Positions 26,900 to 35,864 of a DNA stretch of 64,000 nt are shown piece after piece. Location of the stretch: contig JAQXBF010000008.1 of the NCBI GenBank assembly GCA_029252555.1, forward strand, positions 1 through 64,000, in the 5' to 3' direction. Positions within the stretch are counted from its first letter, which is position 1. Each line of letters opens with the position of its first letter. The notes under the pieces were generated by a model. The model ran no database searches. It was given only the letters and a program-made list of their open reading frames with translations, and had not been told where the DNA came from. The position numbers and the translations under genes are program-made. This DNA is from Porticoccaceae bacterium. Lineage in GTDB: Bacteria; Pseudomonadota; Gammaproteobacteria; Pseudomonadales; Porticoccaceae.

Positions 26900-28159
26900 A
26901 TGGATATTTTTGACTTCTCCGATGGCCGCGAAGGCTACTATGGGGAATACGGCGGTGTTTTCCTGCCTGAAATTTTACACGCCACTATTGAGGAGCTCCT
27001 AGAGTGCTTCCGCGAATGTAAAGCAGACCCCAAATTCTGGCAGGATTACGTGACCCTGCTGCAAAATTATTCTGGTCGACCTACACCTGTTACCCACTTG
27101 GAGAATCTAAGTCGTGAGCTGGGTGGCGCACAGATCTATGTTAAACGCGATGACCTTAACCACACCGGCTCCCACAAGGTAAACAATGTGATGGGGCAGG
27201 GCTTACTGACCCAGAGACTGGGTAAAAAGCGTGTGATTGCCGAGACTGGTGCCGGCCAGCATGGTTTTGCTACGGCCACCATGGCGGCGAAGTTTGGTTT
27301 TGACTGCAAGATCTATATGGGTTCTGTGGATGTGGCTCGTCAGCGGCCCAATGTGTTCTGGATGGAGAATCTGGGTGCCGAAGTGATTGCTGTCGAAGAT
27401 GGTCAGAAGACGCTAAAAGATGCTGTGAATGAATGTATGCGTGACTGGGTGACCAATATGGCAGACACCCATTATATTTTGGGTACTGCATGTGGCCCTC
27501 ATCCATTCCCGGAGATGGTCAGTTGGTTCCAGTCTATCATCGGTCTGGAAGCTCGCGAACAAATGCTAACCCAAACTGGGCGATTGCCAGACCGCGTCTA
27601 CGCCTGTGTGGGTGGTGGCTCTAACGCTATGGGGCTGTTCCAAGGGTTCTTTGATGATGAGAATATCGAGTTAATCGGCTGTGAAGCTGGTGGCGAAGGT
27701 GTTGGCTCCTATATGCATTCTGCGCGTCTGGCCTACGATGATGCCAGTGTGGGCGTGGCTCAGGGCTACAAAACTTACTTTCTGCAGAATGATGAGGGCA
27801 ATATGAGTGAGACTCATTCTGTTGCTGCTGGTCTGGACTATATAGGTGTTAATCCTATTTTTTCCCATCTACATGATCTGGGTAAGGTGCGCTTTGAAGC
27901 GGCCACCGATGCTGAAGTGAAAGAAACGTTAAAACTGACCATGCGCACTGAGGGCCTGATTCCGGCTCTGGAGAGCACCCACGGTTTTGTGGTTGCTTTG
28001 AAAGAAGCAGCAACTATGGCCAAGGACGAAATTGTGCTGGTTAATATGTCTGGTCGTGGCGACAAAGATATTTTCACCATTGCGGATGCGCTGGACGATG
28101 CCAAGTGGAAGTCATTTATTGGTGGTAAAGCAGATCAGTACCGTGCGGAGAAAAAATAA
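26900..28159 (+). CDS. trpB: Tryptophan synthase beta chain (divergent form)
   Basis: 419 residues from ATG 26900, which has GAGG just upstream. The track start at 26810 adds 30 unlikely residues and overlaps the predicted promoter. PLP Lys lies in LNHTGSHKVNN, the catalytic Glu in AETGAGQHG and the phosphate loop in CVGGGSNAMG. The ending NMSGRGDKDIF is typical. Compared with E. coli-type TrpB the COMM region (GSYMHSARLAYDD) and the segment after SAAGLDY are unusual (VNPIFSHLHDLGKV), and the C-terminus is longer. It condenses indole and serine to tryptophan and overlaps trpA by one base. No other trp genes are nearby. Confidence 0.94.
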   Translation: MDIFDFSDGREGYYGEYGGVFLPEILHATIEELLECFRECKADPKFWQDYVTLLQNYSGRPTPVTHLENLSRELGGAQIYVKRDDLNHTGSHKVNNVMGQGLLTQRLGKKRVIAETGAGQHGFATATMAAKFGFDCKIYMGSVDVARQRPNVFWMENLGAEVIAVEDGQKTLKDAVNECMRDWVTNMADTHYILGTACGPHPFPEMVSWFQSIIGLEAREQMLTQTGRLPDRVYACVGGGSNAMGLFQGFFDDENIELIGCEAGGEGVGSYMHSARLAYDDASVGVAQGYKTYFLQNDEGNMSETHSVAAGLDYIGVNPIFSHLHDLGKVRFEAATDAEVKETLKLTMRTEGLIPALESTHGFVVALKEAATMAKDEIVLVNMSGRGDKDIFTIADALDDAKWKSFIGGKADQYRAEKK

Positions 28160-28926
28160 TGGGGTTGGAAACTTTTATTGCGGAGCGCAAACAGGATAAG
28201 GAACTACTAGTAATGGCTCATGTGGTCTGCGGCTATCCTTCCTTTGACGAGAATATGCAAGAGTTGGAAATTATGGCGGAGGCCGGCGTTGACCTGGTGG
28301 AGCTGCAGTTTCCTTTCTCTGAGCCAAGCGCCGATGGCCCATTGTTTGTGCGCGCCAATGAGCAGTCTTTAAAAGCTGGCACTACGGTAGACCAGTGTTT
28401 TGAATTTATGAAACTGGTCAGCGAGCGCTTCTCATTTAAAGTGCTGATGATGGGTTACTACAATACGGTATTTAAGATGGGCGAAGATATTTTTGTTCAA
28501 CGCCTAAAAGAAGCTGGTGGTGTGGGTTATATTCTCCCGGATCTGCCGATTGAAGAGTCGGCTAAGCTCCATAGCCTTTCTGAACAGGCGGGGGTAGAGC
28601 CGGTTATTCTAATGACGCCCACTAGCAGCGATAAGCGTCTGGCTCAGTTAGGTGTTGCCAGTCGCGGAATGGTGTATGCGGTTGCGCGCAAAGGTGTGAC
28701 TGGTTCGAAAACCAGTATGGGCGATGATGTGATTGGCTTAATTGACCGCTGTCGCCAACATACTAATGTACCTGTTGGCGTGGGCTTTGGTATCGCTAGT
28801 AAGGCAGATATGGATTTCTTGCGCGGCTCTGCAGACCTGGCGATTGTGGGTACTGCGGCGTTAAAAACTTGGGAAGAGTCTGGGGCCGATGGCCTGCGTG
28901 CTTTTTTTGCGGAGCTTTTGGCTTAG
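28159..28926 (+). CDS. trpA: Tryptophan synthase alpha chain (divergent form)
   Basis: 255 residues, cleaving indole-3-glycerol phosphate to indole for TrpB. The two catalytic acids are present: Glu in VDLVELQFPFSEP and Asp in PSADGPLF. The phosphate-binding GVGFGIAS and the loop ARKGVTGSKTSMG also remain. The sequence is clearly divergent from the enterobacterial type (for example MAHVVCGYPSFDENM where PFVTLGDP-like sequence is usual). The ATG overlaps the trpB stop (TAATG), so the pair is coupled. A trpF-type gene does not precede it, unlike in many proteobacteria. Confidence 0.94.
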   Translation: MGLETFIAERKQDKELLVMAHVVCGYPSFDENMQELEIMAEAGVDLVELQFPFSEPSADGPLFVRANEQSLKAGTTVDQCFEFMKLVSERFSFKVLMMGYYNTVFKMGEDIFVQRLKEAGGVGYILPDLPIEESAKLHSLSEQAGVEPVILMTPTSSDKRLAQLGVASRGMVYAVARKGVTGSKTSMGDDVIGLIDRCRQHTNVPVGVGFGIASKADMDFLRGSADLAIVGTAALKTWEESGADGLRAFFAELLA

Positions 28927-29041
28927 GTTTTGAGTGGTTGCGAATAACATCTGCGCAATCCTGAGAAGCGCGAAGGGTCTTCTAGAGGTATTTAGCCTTG
29001 CCTAATATGATGGTTGCTGGGAGGGGTATCCTCTAAGTAAA

Positions 29042-29788
29042 TCAATGCGCTTCTGCAACACTGAAACGCCAATCATTGATCACCTGAGATCGCACAGTCT
29101 TTAAATCCGGGATGTCTCCCAATACTGCATCCTCAATGCAAACCAAATGAACCCCATAATTGGATGCGATAGGATTTGTCCAGATGGGCAGGCTCTGTTG
29201 ATTATTTAAGACTTCTGACAGCAGTTTACTGGCAAAACCATCGCCAAATTCTCGGTCAACTCTGTCCCCCAGCGCATTGTTATACTGCGCCCTTAGATCG
29301 CTGCTATCTCCGGCTGGCAATGTCCCCTGTTTGATTTCTTCCTGAGCTTGCTGCGCTTTTAGGTAGGCTTGGCCGCCATGTTTGCTGCGGCTAAACAGTA
29401 TTTGGCGAAAGCTGAACTTGGATATTTCGCGATAGCTTGACTGGTTCTTCTGGTAATACTCAATCAGCTCTTGGTCTGTGGGTTGGCGCAGGGTGGTAAC
29501 ATTTTTGGTCAGGCCTGCGAGCTTGGCTTCCATGGCTTCAATATCAATGGGCTGGTCTAGATCTGGCCCCATTCCCTCTGTGGGCGGTGCTTCTTCACCG
29601 AATAAATCGAGCTCTATACGCTGTTCGAGCTGGGCTATATCAGGTAAATTTTGTCGGTTGGCATCCCAGTCTTTTTGGCTGTCTGGACCCTCTGCTGATA
29701 ACCATAAATAAGCAACCAGCAAACCAATGACAAGCATCGCAGCTGGCAATAGGCGCTTAACTAAGGGTTGTGGGGAGGGCGTTGTCAT
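29042..29788 (-). CDS. Membrane-anchored PpiC-type peptidylprolyl isomerase
   Basis: 248 residues. One membrane segment (about 13-31) is followed by a SurA-N-like helical part (TDQELIEYYQKNQSSYRE) and a parvulin-like domain (FSFRQILFSRSKHGGQAYLKAQQ ... FGDGFASKLL ... SNYGVHLVCIED). The protein would face the periplasm and help protein folding. It starts 18 bases after the M48 protease gene on the same strand and is probably the last gene of the large minus-strand operon. A chaperone for exported parts of that system is a reasonable guess. Confidence 0.82.
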   Translation of the reverse strand: MTTPSPQPLVKRLLPAAMLVIGLLVAYLWLSAEGPDSQKDWDANRQNLPDIAQLEQRIELDLFGEEAPPTEGMGPDLDQPIDIEAMEAKLAGLTKNVTTLRQPTDQELIEYYQKNQSSYREISKFSFRQILFSRSKHGGQAYLKAQQAQEEIKQGTLPAGDSSDLRAQYNNALGDRVDREFGDGFASKLLSEVLNNQQSLPIWTNPIASNYGVHLVCIEDAVLGDIPDLKTVRSQVINDWRFSVAEAH

Positions 29789-29806
29789 GGGTGGAGTTTG
29801 ATCATC

Positions 29807-31225
29807 CTAGCGCTTAAAAATTTTGATCCATTGTCCAGCGACAGGCTCACCGCTGGGGTAGTAACCATTGATTATACGCAGGTCTTCAATATCCGTGGTA
29901 CTCAACTTTAAGGCTTTGGCCAGGCCTGCAAAAGTGGTTGCGCCTGTGGCTTTTACATAATGAATTGTCTGTGGCTTTTGACCCTGTATCTCGCGGCTGG
30001 AAATGGGGCGGAAGGTGTTGATAGAGTCGAGAAATACTTTATCTGTCTCGGCAAAACTGGACTGGTCTTTTACTTCGCCGCTAAAAAGATACGCATTGAG
30101 CTTGTAGTAGATTACGGCAATTCTGCTATCTGGTTTGCCGTCTTTTCCCGGCAATATGCCGGTAAAGCCTTTTAGGCGAGCTGGTGCTATAGTTTTACTG
30201 TCTATGAGTTGTGAAACTTTGAGGTAGTTATAGAGATATTCTTCAGGGCTCTGGGCTGTGCGGGCAATGGGCTGCATCATTAATATTGCGGTTTTATCTT
30301 CTGGCGATGCGCTAACCAGGGCCTGTGGATTATTGGTATCCTGCTCCCAGCCCTCCGGGAAATCGAGGCGCACTCGGCGAGTCATATCGGAGAAGCGTTC
30401 TGGTTTCTGTTCTTTGGCTAGAAAGTTTTCACCCCAGATGAGACCATTGGTCAGGCTCCGATATCTAGCTGCACCATTGTCTCTACTGACCTCTGCTTTG
30501 AAGGCATTAGCTTTGCTAACTACGGTGCGCAGTCGACTATCGTTCCGTGGGTGGCTGGCGAAAATACCATGATAGGTTAGCTTGGAGGCACCTCTGGACC
30601 TTGCCCGCTGTTTTTGCAGTGACTCGTAGTCTTTCATAATCGACAGCATGCTGATCATTTCGCTGGGGGCATAACCCAGCTTGGCCATATATTCGGCGCC
30701 CGCTTCATCTGCCTCCAGTTCATTGCGTCGACCATGCCCTTTAATCAGTGAGTTGGCGTAGGCCATGCCCGCTTCATAGACTTCATTACTGCCGGATAAC
30801 ACGGCGGCTATGGTGGACAGAATTTGAGCGCCCGCCGCCTGTCCTTCTTGTCCGCGAACATGGTTGCGGGTGATATGACCAACTTCATGGGCCAGTACCG
30901 AAACAAGCTGCGCTTCATTACTCACGTAATTCAGTAGGCCGCGGTTAACGTAGACATAGTTATCTCTGGTGGCGAAGGCATTTAGATCTGGTGAATCGAG
31001 CAGGGTGAAGGTGAATTTTTGTCCGACCATTTCCGACTGGGTGACCACCTCTTCGCCGAGCCTGACTATATAGGCCTGAAGTTTTTCGTCTTCGTAGATA
31101 TCTGTGCTTTCGGTAACCTCTTGATAAATATCTGCACCGCTAACAGCAGTCCAACCAGTTGCTGGCAGCAGCCCAAACAGGGCTGCTAGAACAAAGGTTG
31201 GTATTAGTTTAGTGGCTGTTAGCAT
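29807..31225 (-). CDS. Exported M48 family zinc metalloprotease (BepA-like) with C-terminal LysM-like domain
   Basis: 472 residues with a signal peptide (about 1-27). The zinc motif HEVGH is at 113-117 and the third ligand is in NELEADEAGAEYMAK near 172. An acidic periplasmic protease of this type cuts or quality-controls outer-membrane proteins. The last 50 residues (ATTFAGLAKALKLSTTDIED ... GQWIKIF) resemble a LysM or TsaP-like peptidoglycan-binding fold. It is 14 bases downstream of a lipoprotein gene and 18 bases upstream of the rotamase gene. Its place in the operon suggests envelope work connected with the VWA/TolQ-like genes. Confidence 0.88.
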   Translation of the reverse strand: MLTATKLIPTFVLAALFGLLPATGWTAVSGADIYQEVTESTDIYEDEKLQAYIVRLGEEVVTQSEMVGQKFTFTLLDSPDLNAFATRDNYVYVNRGLLNYVSNEAQLVSVLAHEVGHITRNHVRGQEGQAAGAQILSTIAAVLSGSNEVYEAGMAYANSLIKGHGRRNELEADEAGAEYMAKLGYAPSEMISMLSIMKDYESLQKQRARSRGASKLTYHGIFASHPRNDSRLRTVVSKANAFKAEVSRDNGAARYRSLTNGLIWGENFLAKEQKPERFSDMTRRVRLDFPEGWEQDTNNPQALVSASPEDKTAILMMQPIARTAQSPEEYLYNYLKVSQLIDSKTIAPARLKGFTGILPGKDGKPDSRIAVIYYKLNAYLFSGEVKDQSSFAETDKVFLDSINTFRPISSREIQGQKPQTIHYVKATGATTFAGLAKALKLSTTDIEDLRIINGYYPSGEPVAGQWIKIFKR

Positions 31226-31239
31226 ATTGTTTCTCTGCG

Positions 31240-31926
31240 TTAGGGTGCTGAGAAAAATGATTTAAGTTGATTGCCTAAACTGGTGCAAGCATTACTCTTG
31301 ACTGGCGTTAGCAGCGGTATAGGAGCAACGGCACCAATCAGGTATGAAGTGCCCTCTGAGTCTACTCGCAGACGGCCCATTTCCTGAAGATTGGTCATAT
31401 CCCACACAATAGCCTCGTAAACCGAGAGCTTGTCCCACTGAGCAAATCCGAAGCAACCTCCGCCGCCCGGACCAATAGCGCAGCTGATAGAGCCCCCTTG
31501 ATCTAGAGTCTCTGTGGAGCCATCTATCCACACCAAATACCGCACTGCTTTGCTATCGACCTGGCCTTTGATTAGTGGGTCTTGCATAAGTCGTTTGAGT
31601 CGCGGCAGGCCTTTGGGCGCTGTGCGTGGTTCGAACCAAGGGTAGATTGAGTCGATAAACTGTTGCTCGGGCACTATCCCTATATCGGCTCCCTGCATGC
31701 GTTTGGCAACACAATTAATAAATTCCCGATCAGTTTCATAATGGCCCGCATCTCGCCGACCCAACACCACGATCTTTTCATTGGTGTTGAGATCTATGGC
31801 TTCTCCAGTGGGGCGATATTCATCAATGGTGGTGGTGGCACTACAGCCGGCTAAACTGCCAACTATAAGGCCGAGTAAAAGGCCCTTTAAGGTATATTTA
31901 GAGCCCAGTTTGATTGTCGGTTTCAT
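31240..31926 (-). CDS. Lipoprotein of unknown function
   Basis: The ATG at 31926 is chosen because GGAGGAATCAAAATG provides an excellent ribosome binding site and it overlaps the preceding stop by four bases. The track start at 31962 adds 12 residues. The 228-residue product has a lipobox LAGC after a hydrophobic segment, so it is a membrane-anchored lipoprotein. Its middle contains VVLGRRDAGHYETDREFINC and a glycine-rich stretch with two Cys (SISCAIGPGGGGCFGF). Four cysteines besides the lipid one suggest disulfides. I do not recognise the family. Confidence 0.82.
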   Translation of the reverse strand: MKPTIKLGSKYTLKGLLLGLIVGSLAGCSATTTIDEYRPTGEAIDLNTNEKIVVLGRRDAGHYETDREFINCVAKRMQGADIGIVPEQQFIDSIYPWFEPRTAPKGLPRLKRLMQDPLIKGQVDSKAVRYLVWIDGSTETLDQGGSISCAIGPGGGGCFGFAQWDKLSVYEAIVWDMTNLQEMGRLRVDSEGTSYLIGAVAPIPLLTPVKSNACTSLGNQLKSFFSAP

Positions 31927-32552
31927 TTTGATTCCTCCAATATTTTCTGTTCCATCATCCAACCATAGATGGCGGGGATTCTATAGAAGTCGAGCATTAG
32001 TTTTGCGCCAGCATCGCGCAGGGCAATAATAGAGGCTTCTTCTATGGCATTAGATTTAGAGGCCATGAAGGCATCTGGAGTTTTGCCGTAGGCAGGCATA
32101 AACCAGCTATCGATTGTCTCGCCACTGGAGGTTTGTATCTCTAGGTTGTATTTGATCCAGACTTCAAACACATTGAGGTAGTTGTCGGAGGGAGTGGATA
32201 TCTGTACCTCCCGAACCGAGGGGATAATAACCAGTGAATTAGCTCCACTAATTTCTTCTGTGCTAGTGACAAATTCGACTTCGTTAAATAGGCCAGTAAA
32301 AGCATTGCTAAGAAGCTTCACTTGAGCCGTACCTATATCGATCACGGTATTTTTATTGGGCTCGGCTATGTAGGTTGAGAAGCTCTTATCAAAAACAATG
32401 CTGGCGGAGACTGGCTGGGGTTCAGCTAGTACCGTCGGGAAATCATTGTTGATCTGTACAGAGGCTGAGGAGCTGCAACCACTGAGTATTGCCAGTAACA
32501 AGATTGCAGCTGATAACCTTATCACGGTTTTATCTAATTTAGTTTTAAGCAT
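31923..32552 (-). CDS. Lipoprotein of unknown function
   Basis: 209 residues with a signal peptide and lipobox LSGC at about 23-26, followed by a Ser-rich spacer and a mixed alpha/beta domain. The middle shows repeated strand-like segments (SLVIIPSVREVQI, FEVWIKYNLEIQ). No Cys beyond the lipid one and no recognised domain. It lies 13 bases after the second VWA gene and overlaps the next lipoprotein gene by four bases, so the two lipoproteins are co-translated and may act together at the outer membrane. Confidence 0.82.
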   Translation of the reverse strand: MLKTKLDKTVIRLSAAILLLAILSGCSSSASVQINNDFPTVLAEPQPVSASIVFDKSFSTYIAEPNKNTVIDIGTAQVKLLSNAFTGLFNEVEFVTSTEEISGANSLVIIPSVREVQISTPSDNYLNVFEVWIKYNLEIQTSSGETIDSWFMPAYGKTPDAFMASKSNAIEEASIIALRDAGAKLMLDFYRIPAIYGWMMEQKILEESK

Positions 32553-32565
32553 ATGTTTATACCCT

Positions 32566-33555
32566 TTAATTAAGGCTGTTTAAGCCGATAAAGGTTCCTC
32601 CATTGTTATAACTCAGTTCGCGCATTAGGGCGGCAAATTTTATAGCCGATGCGCTGGGGGTGCCCCCCGGGGGGAAATGCACCGGGAAACCGATGGCATG
32701 AACGCGAACCAGCCTGTCACTGCCGCGGTTTGCCTTGTTGAGTTTGTCTACTACCTGTACGACTCGGCGAATGGAACGACCCTGAAAGTCATCTCCCAAT
32801 GTATAAATACTGATTTTGCGTCCAGGCCGATAAAAGGTACGGATGGCCGCATTAATACCTTCGACCGGGCTGGAATTACTAAAGGGTGCCCAGTCCGCTA
32901 AGCGGTTGATGATATTTTTTCTCGTCTTCGGGCTATCTGCTATCCAGCGGCCTTTTTCGCCGGAGAACATATACTGACCCATATCGTTAAGCACCTGAAT
33001 GCCCTTGACCTCTGGGTAGATATCAAGAATATTCAGCATCTCTTTTTTCACTTTTTCCCAGGCCGCTACCTGCATGCTGCCGGAGGTGTCGATCACAAAA
33101 ATAATATAGTCGCTGTCTGCTGGTATGCCACCGATAAGCTGGTTTTGTTGTTGGAACTCTGGCCCCAGCAGCCTTTCCATCTCTTCGGATAATACCTGCA
33201 GCACTAATTGCAGCTGTTCTTTTTCCCGAGACTGAGACTGGGACAGCTGGTTGGACTGCTTTGACACACTGGCGAGTTTAGCTTTGAGCCGGGCGATTCT
33301 CTCTTTTAAGTCGGAGAGCTGCTCTTTGCGCGACTTTAGGCGTTCGTCGAGAATCACAGATTCCCCGCGAATATCGAATAGACGCTCCTGATACTCTTTA
33401 ACGGAACCCATTAACTGACGCTCTGCCTCTTCAAGAGCTGAGGGATCGCCCACTTTGGCGATGACCAGCAACAGCACTATGGCACCAAACCCACAGCTAA
33501 TAACATCCAGAAAGGACAGGCTGGCTTCTGGTAATTCTCTGCGCTGTTTCTTCAT
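32566..33555 (-). CDS. VWA-domain protein with TolR/ExbD-like membrane segment (second of a pair)
   Basis: 329 residues from ATG 33555, which overlaps the upstream VWA stop by four bases (ATGA). The track start at 33612 adds 19 residues inside the upstream gene. A basic N-terminus (MKKQRRELPE) is followed by one membrane segment (14-34) beginning SFLDVISCGFGA. The acidic residue Asp17 sits where TolR/ExbD have their proton-carrying Asp (xxLDV/FIDV). A long coiled coil (about 40-130) leads to a VWA domain with an intact metal site, VIDTSGS (155-160), SSP and TLGDD. The topology puts the VWA domain in the periplasm. It is a paralogue of the preceding gene. Confidence 0.85.
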   Translation of the reverse strand: MKKQRRELPEASLSFLDVISCGFGAIVLLLVIAKVGDPSALEEAERQLMGSVKEYQERLFDIRGESVILDERLKSRKEQLSDLKERIARLKAKLASVSKQSNQLSQSQSREKEQLQLVLQVLSEEMERLLGPEFQQQNQLIGGIPADSDYIIFVIDTSGSMQVAAWEKVKKEMLNILDIYPEVKGIQVLNDMGQYMFSGEKGRWIADSPKTRKNIINRLADWAPFSNSSPVEGINAAIRTFYRPGRKISIYTLGDDFQGRSIRRVVQVVDKLNKANRGSDRLVRVHAIGFPVHFPPGGTPSASAIKFAALMRELSYNNGGTFIGLNSLN

Positions 33556-34607
33556 GGCCAGTCCCTCGAAGGAGCGATAAACGCGCCCTTGGTATTCAGA
33601 GCGATCTGCCAAAACAGCGCGGCGGCCTCTGGGTCACCTTCCATCGGAAACAGAATTGTATTAATGGGTACGCCGCTGGGAAACTCTTTCATCGCGGCAT
33701 TAAAATGCTTGCGCCGCTGCTGGCCAGTGACCATATATTTTCGCGGTGGTTTCTTACCTTGAGTCGGCAAACCATCGGTTAATAGGAATAAATTATCGGG
33801 CCGATCTTCAAAGTCTGCGATGGCACCAAAGGCATTGATTAGGCTGGTGCCTGAGCTCGGTGAGTAGTCTTTGATTCCCGCTACGGCATTTTCCAGTGCC
33901 AGAGAGTCTGCGGCATCTAGCCATTCGCCCTCTGTGCCAGGCACAGTAGTATGAGCTTCGGTGTTAAAAATATAGACTTGGAAGCGGCTGCTCGGGGGCA
34001 GCTGCGCTAGCAGCCATTCCAACGTGCGCAATGTCCACTGCCATTTCGGTGACTGCTTCTTTTGTTCATCGCCCATATTGCGCCGACGCACGGCATTCAC
34101 CACGGTGTCGGCAAGCATGCTTGCGGAGCCATCTACCAGTATCAGCACTCGCTCGCCTCCGAGCTTTAAGCCGGTGAGATATTGGCGATTTCCGTCGCCC
34201 TGAAACTCTCGTACCTTATCGCCAAACTCAACTTCTTCCATTTGCGCTGTCTCATCTCCGAGCTGCTCTACTTGGCGGCGCAGCTTGTCGAGATCGTTTG
34301 GATCGTTCTGAATACTTCTTTCTTGCTCTTCTAAGTCGGTGATAACCCGTTTTGATAGCCCCTGGGCTTCAACTAATTCGAGTTTGATCTCCTCCAGGCT
34401 ATTAAGCAGTTGGACTTTCTCTTCTTCTGCATCGCGGATATCCATCTGCAACATATCCACTTCGGCGGAGATGCGGATGTCTGGTGTCACCACTTCGGTG
34501 GCATTGTGCCGCAGGATTAAAAACAGCAACGTCACCGCGCCAAAGCCACAGGCCATAATATCCAGAAAGGATAAGCTGAAGGCAATATTGCGGCGCTTTC
34601 TAGGCAT
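33552..34607 (-). CDS. VWA-domain protein with TolR/ExbD-like membrane segment (first of a pair)
   Basis: 351 residues. A basic N-terminus (MPRKRRN) precedes one membrane segment (13-32) that begins SFLDIMACGFGA, with Asp16 aligned to the conserved Asp of TolR/ExbD-type subunits. A coiled coil (about 45-125) leads to a VWA domain with the metal site VDGSAS (158-163), the Thr loop in SSGTSL and the Asp loop LTDGLPTQG. The GAGGT site before the ATG is good, and the start lies within the end of the Hsp70-like gene (8-base overlap). The VWA domain should face the periplasm. With the next gene it may form a heterodimer. Confidence 0.85.
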   Translation of the reverse strand: MPRKRRNIAFSLSFLDIMACGFGAVTLLFLILRHNATEVVTPDIRISAEVDMLQMDIRDAEEEKVQLLNSLEEIKLELVEAQGLSKRVITDLEEQERSIQNDPNDLDKLRRQVEQLGDETAQMEEVEFGDKVREFQGDGNRQYLTGLKLGGERVLILVDGSASMLADTVVNAVRRRNMGDEQKKQSPKWQWTLRTLEWLLAQLPPSSRFQVYIFNTEAHTTVPGTEGEWLDAADSLALENAVAGIKDYSPSSGTSLINAFGAIADFEDRPDNLFLLTDGLPTQGKKPPRKYMVTGQQRRKHFNAAMKEFPSGVPINTILFPMEGDPEAAALFWQIALNTKGAFIAPSRDWP

Positions 34608-35862
34608 TGCTTACCTCTATAAGGCGCAGTTTATGGCCGGCCACCTGAAGCGTTTTTCCCGGCTGGCAGGCACTGGGTAACTGCACCTCTAAGCCATCTT
34701 CCTGATGCAGTATTTTGAATTGCCGATTTTCAACCACCGTGACAAATGCGGCGCGATTATCAATGGTACTCACCAAACTAAGCTGTTTGTCTTTGAGGTG
34801 GATGCTTAGTGGGTGATCCAGTGGATAGGCATGATTTTGATAAAGTACATGGGTAGCCTGATGGGCTTTCTTGGTAGCCTGGGTTTTTGCCTGAGTTGCG
34901 ATATCCAGTTCGCGGATGCGATGCAGTTCTTCGCTAGCGAGCTTTTCCTGAACACTAAAGCAGTTTTCAATGCCTGCATTTTGAGCCCAGAGTTCAGCGT
35001 CGGCAAATTGAGGCAATAGTGCTGGAATTAAACTGGCGCTATGGGAAAAACAGAGTTTCGCACTGCTGTGTTTTTTGATGATGGCATTAAGGCCATTGAG
35101 GCGCTGATGCAAAATCTCGGCAATCTGCTGTTTGCGCAACACCAGATTCAACTCTCCTTGGGGTGAGGGCAGGGTAACCGATATTTCGTCTTCCCAACCC
35201 AGCCGCATCAGCCAATGGGGCAGCTGGTCGTAGATCAACTGTTCACCATTGGACATATGCAGAGGGTCGTAGCGATAGTCGGCAATAAGCTGCTCGCTAA
35301 TATGTCGGGCGGCGGCGTTATACAGCTGCATGATTCCTAGGTCAGGAATAATCTCTTGATCTGCAATCTGTTGACGACCCTCGGCATTGGATACTCTGGT
35401 TATAACGGCTTGCTGAAGTTGGAGCTCGACTACTAAATTGGTAGTTTCTTGGCCTACACAGCAGGCCAGTGCGCTATCAATAACGGCGCTGATCTGCACG
35501 GGCACGGCGCTGGCAAGGCCCAGTAATAATGAAAGCTGCTCATCGGAAAAACTGCCGGGAACGCTAAGGATCAGGTTTTCTGGTGCCCCAGCATTATCGA
35601 CCAGCTGCTTGAGTTGGACAAAGGCGATATCTGCATGGTGTCTCGCCCAGCGCTGCTTGCTCGGAAGCGCCAGCTGATTAAATTGTCGCCAGTACTGGTT
35701 ATAACTGTGCTGAGGCTGCTGCCAGGCAATGGCTCGTGCGCGTTCACCAGTTTCTATACCGCTGGCTGTCAGCTGGGCAAAGCCGGGCTCGGCATGCACT
35801 GTGCCGTCCTCTGTCTGAATAATCAGATGTTGGTCATTAAGCTCTAATACAGCAACAGTCAT
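34600..35862 (-). CDS. Hsp70/actin-fold (ASKHA) protein of unknown function
   Basis: 420 residues without signal peptide. The N-terminus VAVLELNDQHLIIQTEDG resembles the first phosphate loop of the Hsp70/actin fold. ENLILSVPGSFSDEQLSLLL followed by SAVIDSALA matches the DnaK region VPAYFND...EPTAAALA. A second half (about 160-300) has the matching layout. The C-terminal 100 residues hold another domain with beta strands. It lacks the clean DnaK signatures, so it is a distant, possibly nucleotide-binding member. It lies two bases from the TolQ-like gene and overlaps the first VWA gene, so a cytoplasmic regulatory or energy role for that machine is possible. Confidence 0.65.
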   Translation of the reverse strand: MTVAVLELNDQHLIIQTEDGTVHAEPGFAQLTASGIETGERARAIAWQQPQHSYNQYWRQFNQLALPSKQRWARHHADIAFVQLKQLVDNAGAPENLILSVPGSFSDEQLSLLLGLASAVPVQISAVIDSALACCVGQETTNLVVELQLQQAVITRVSNAEGRQQIADQEIIPDLGIMQLYNAAARHISEQLIADYRYDPLHMSNGEQLIYDQLPHWLMRLGWEDEISVTLPSPQGELNLVLRKQQIAEILHQRLNGLNAIIKKHSSAKLCFSHSASLIPALLPQFADAELWAQNAGIENCFSVQEKLASEELHRIRELDIATQAKTQATKKAHQATHVLYQNHAYPLDHPLSIHLKDKQLSLVSTIDNRAAFVTVVENRQFKILHQEDGLEVQLPSACQPGKTLQVAGHKLRLIEVSNA

Positions 35863-35864
35863 GA

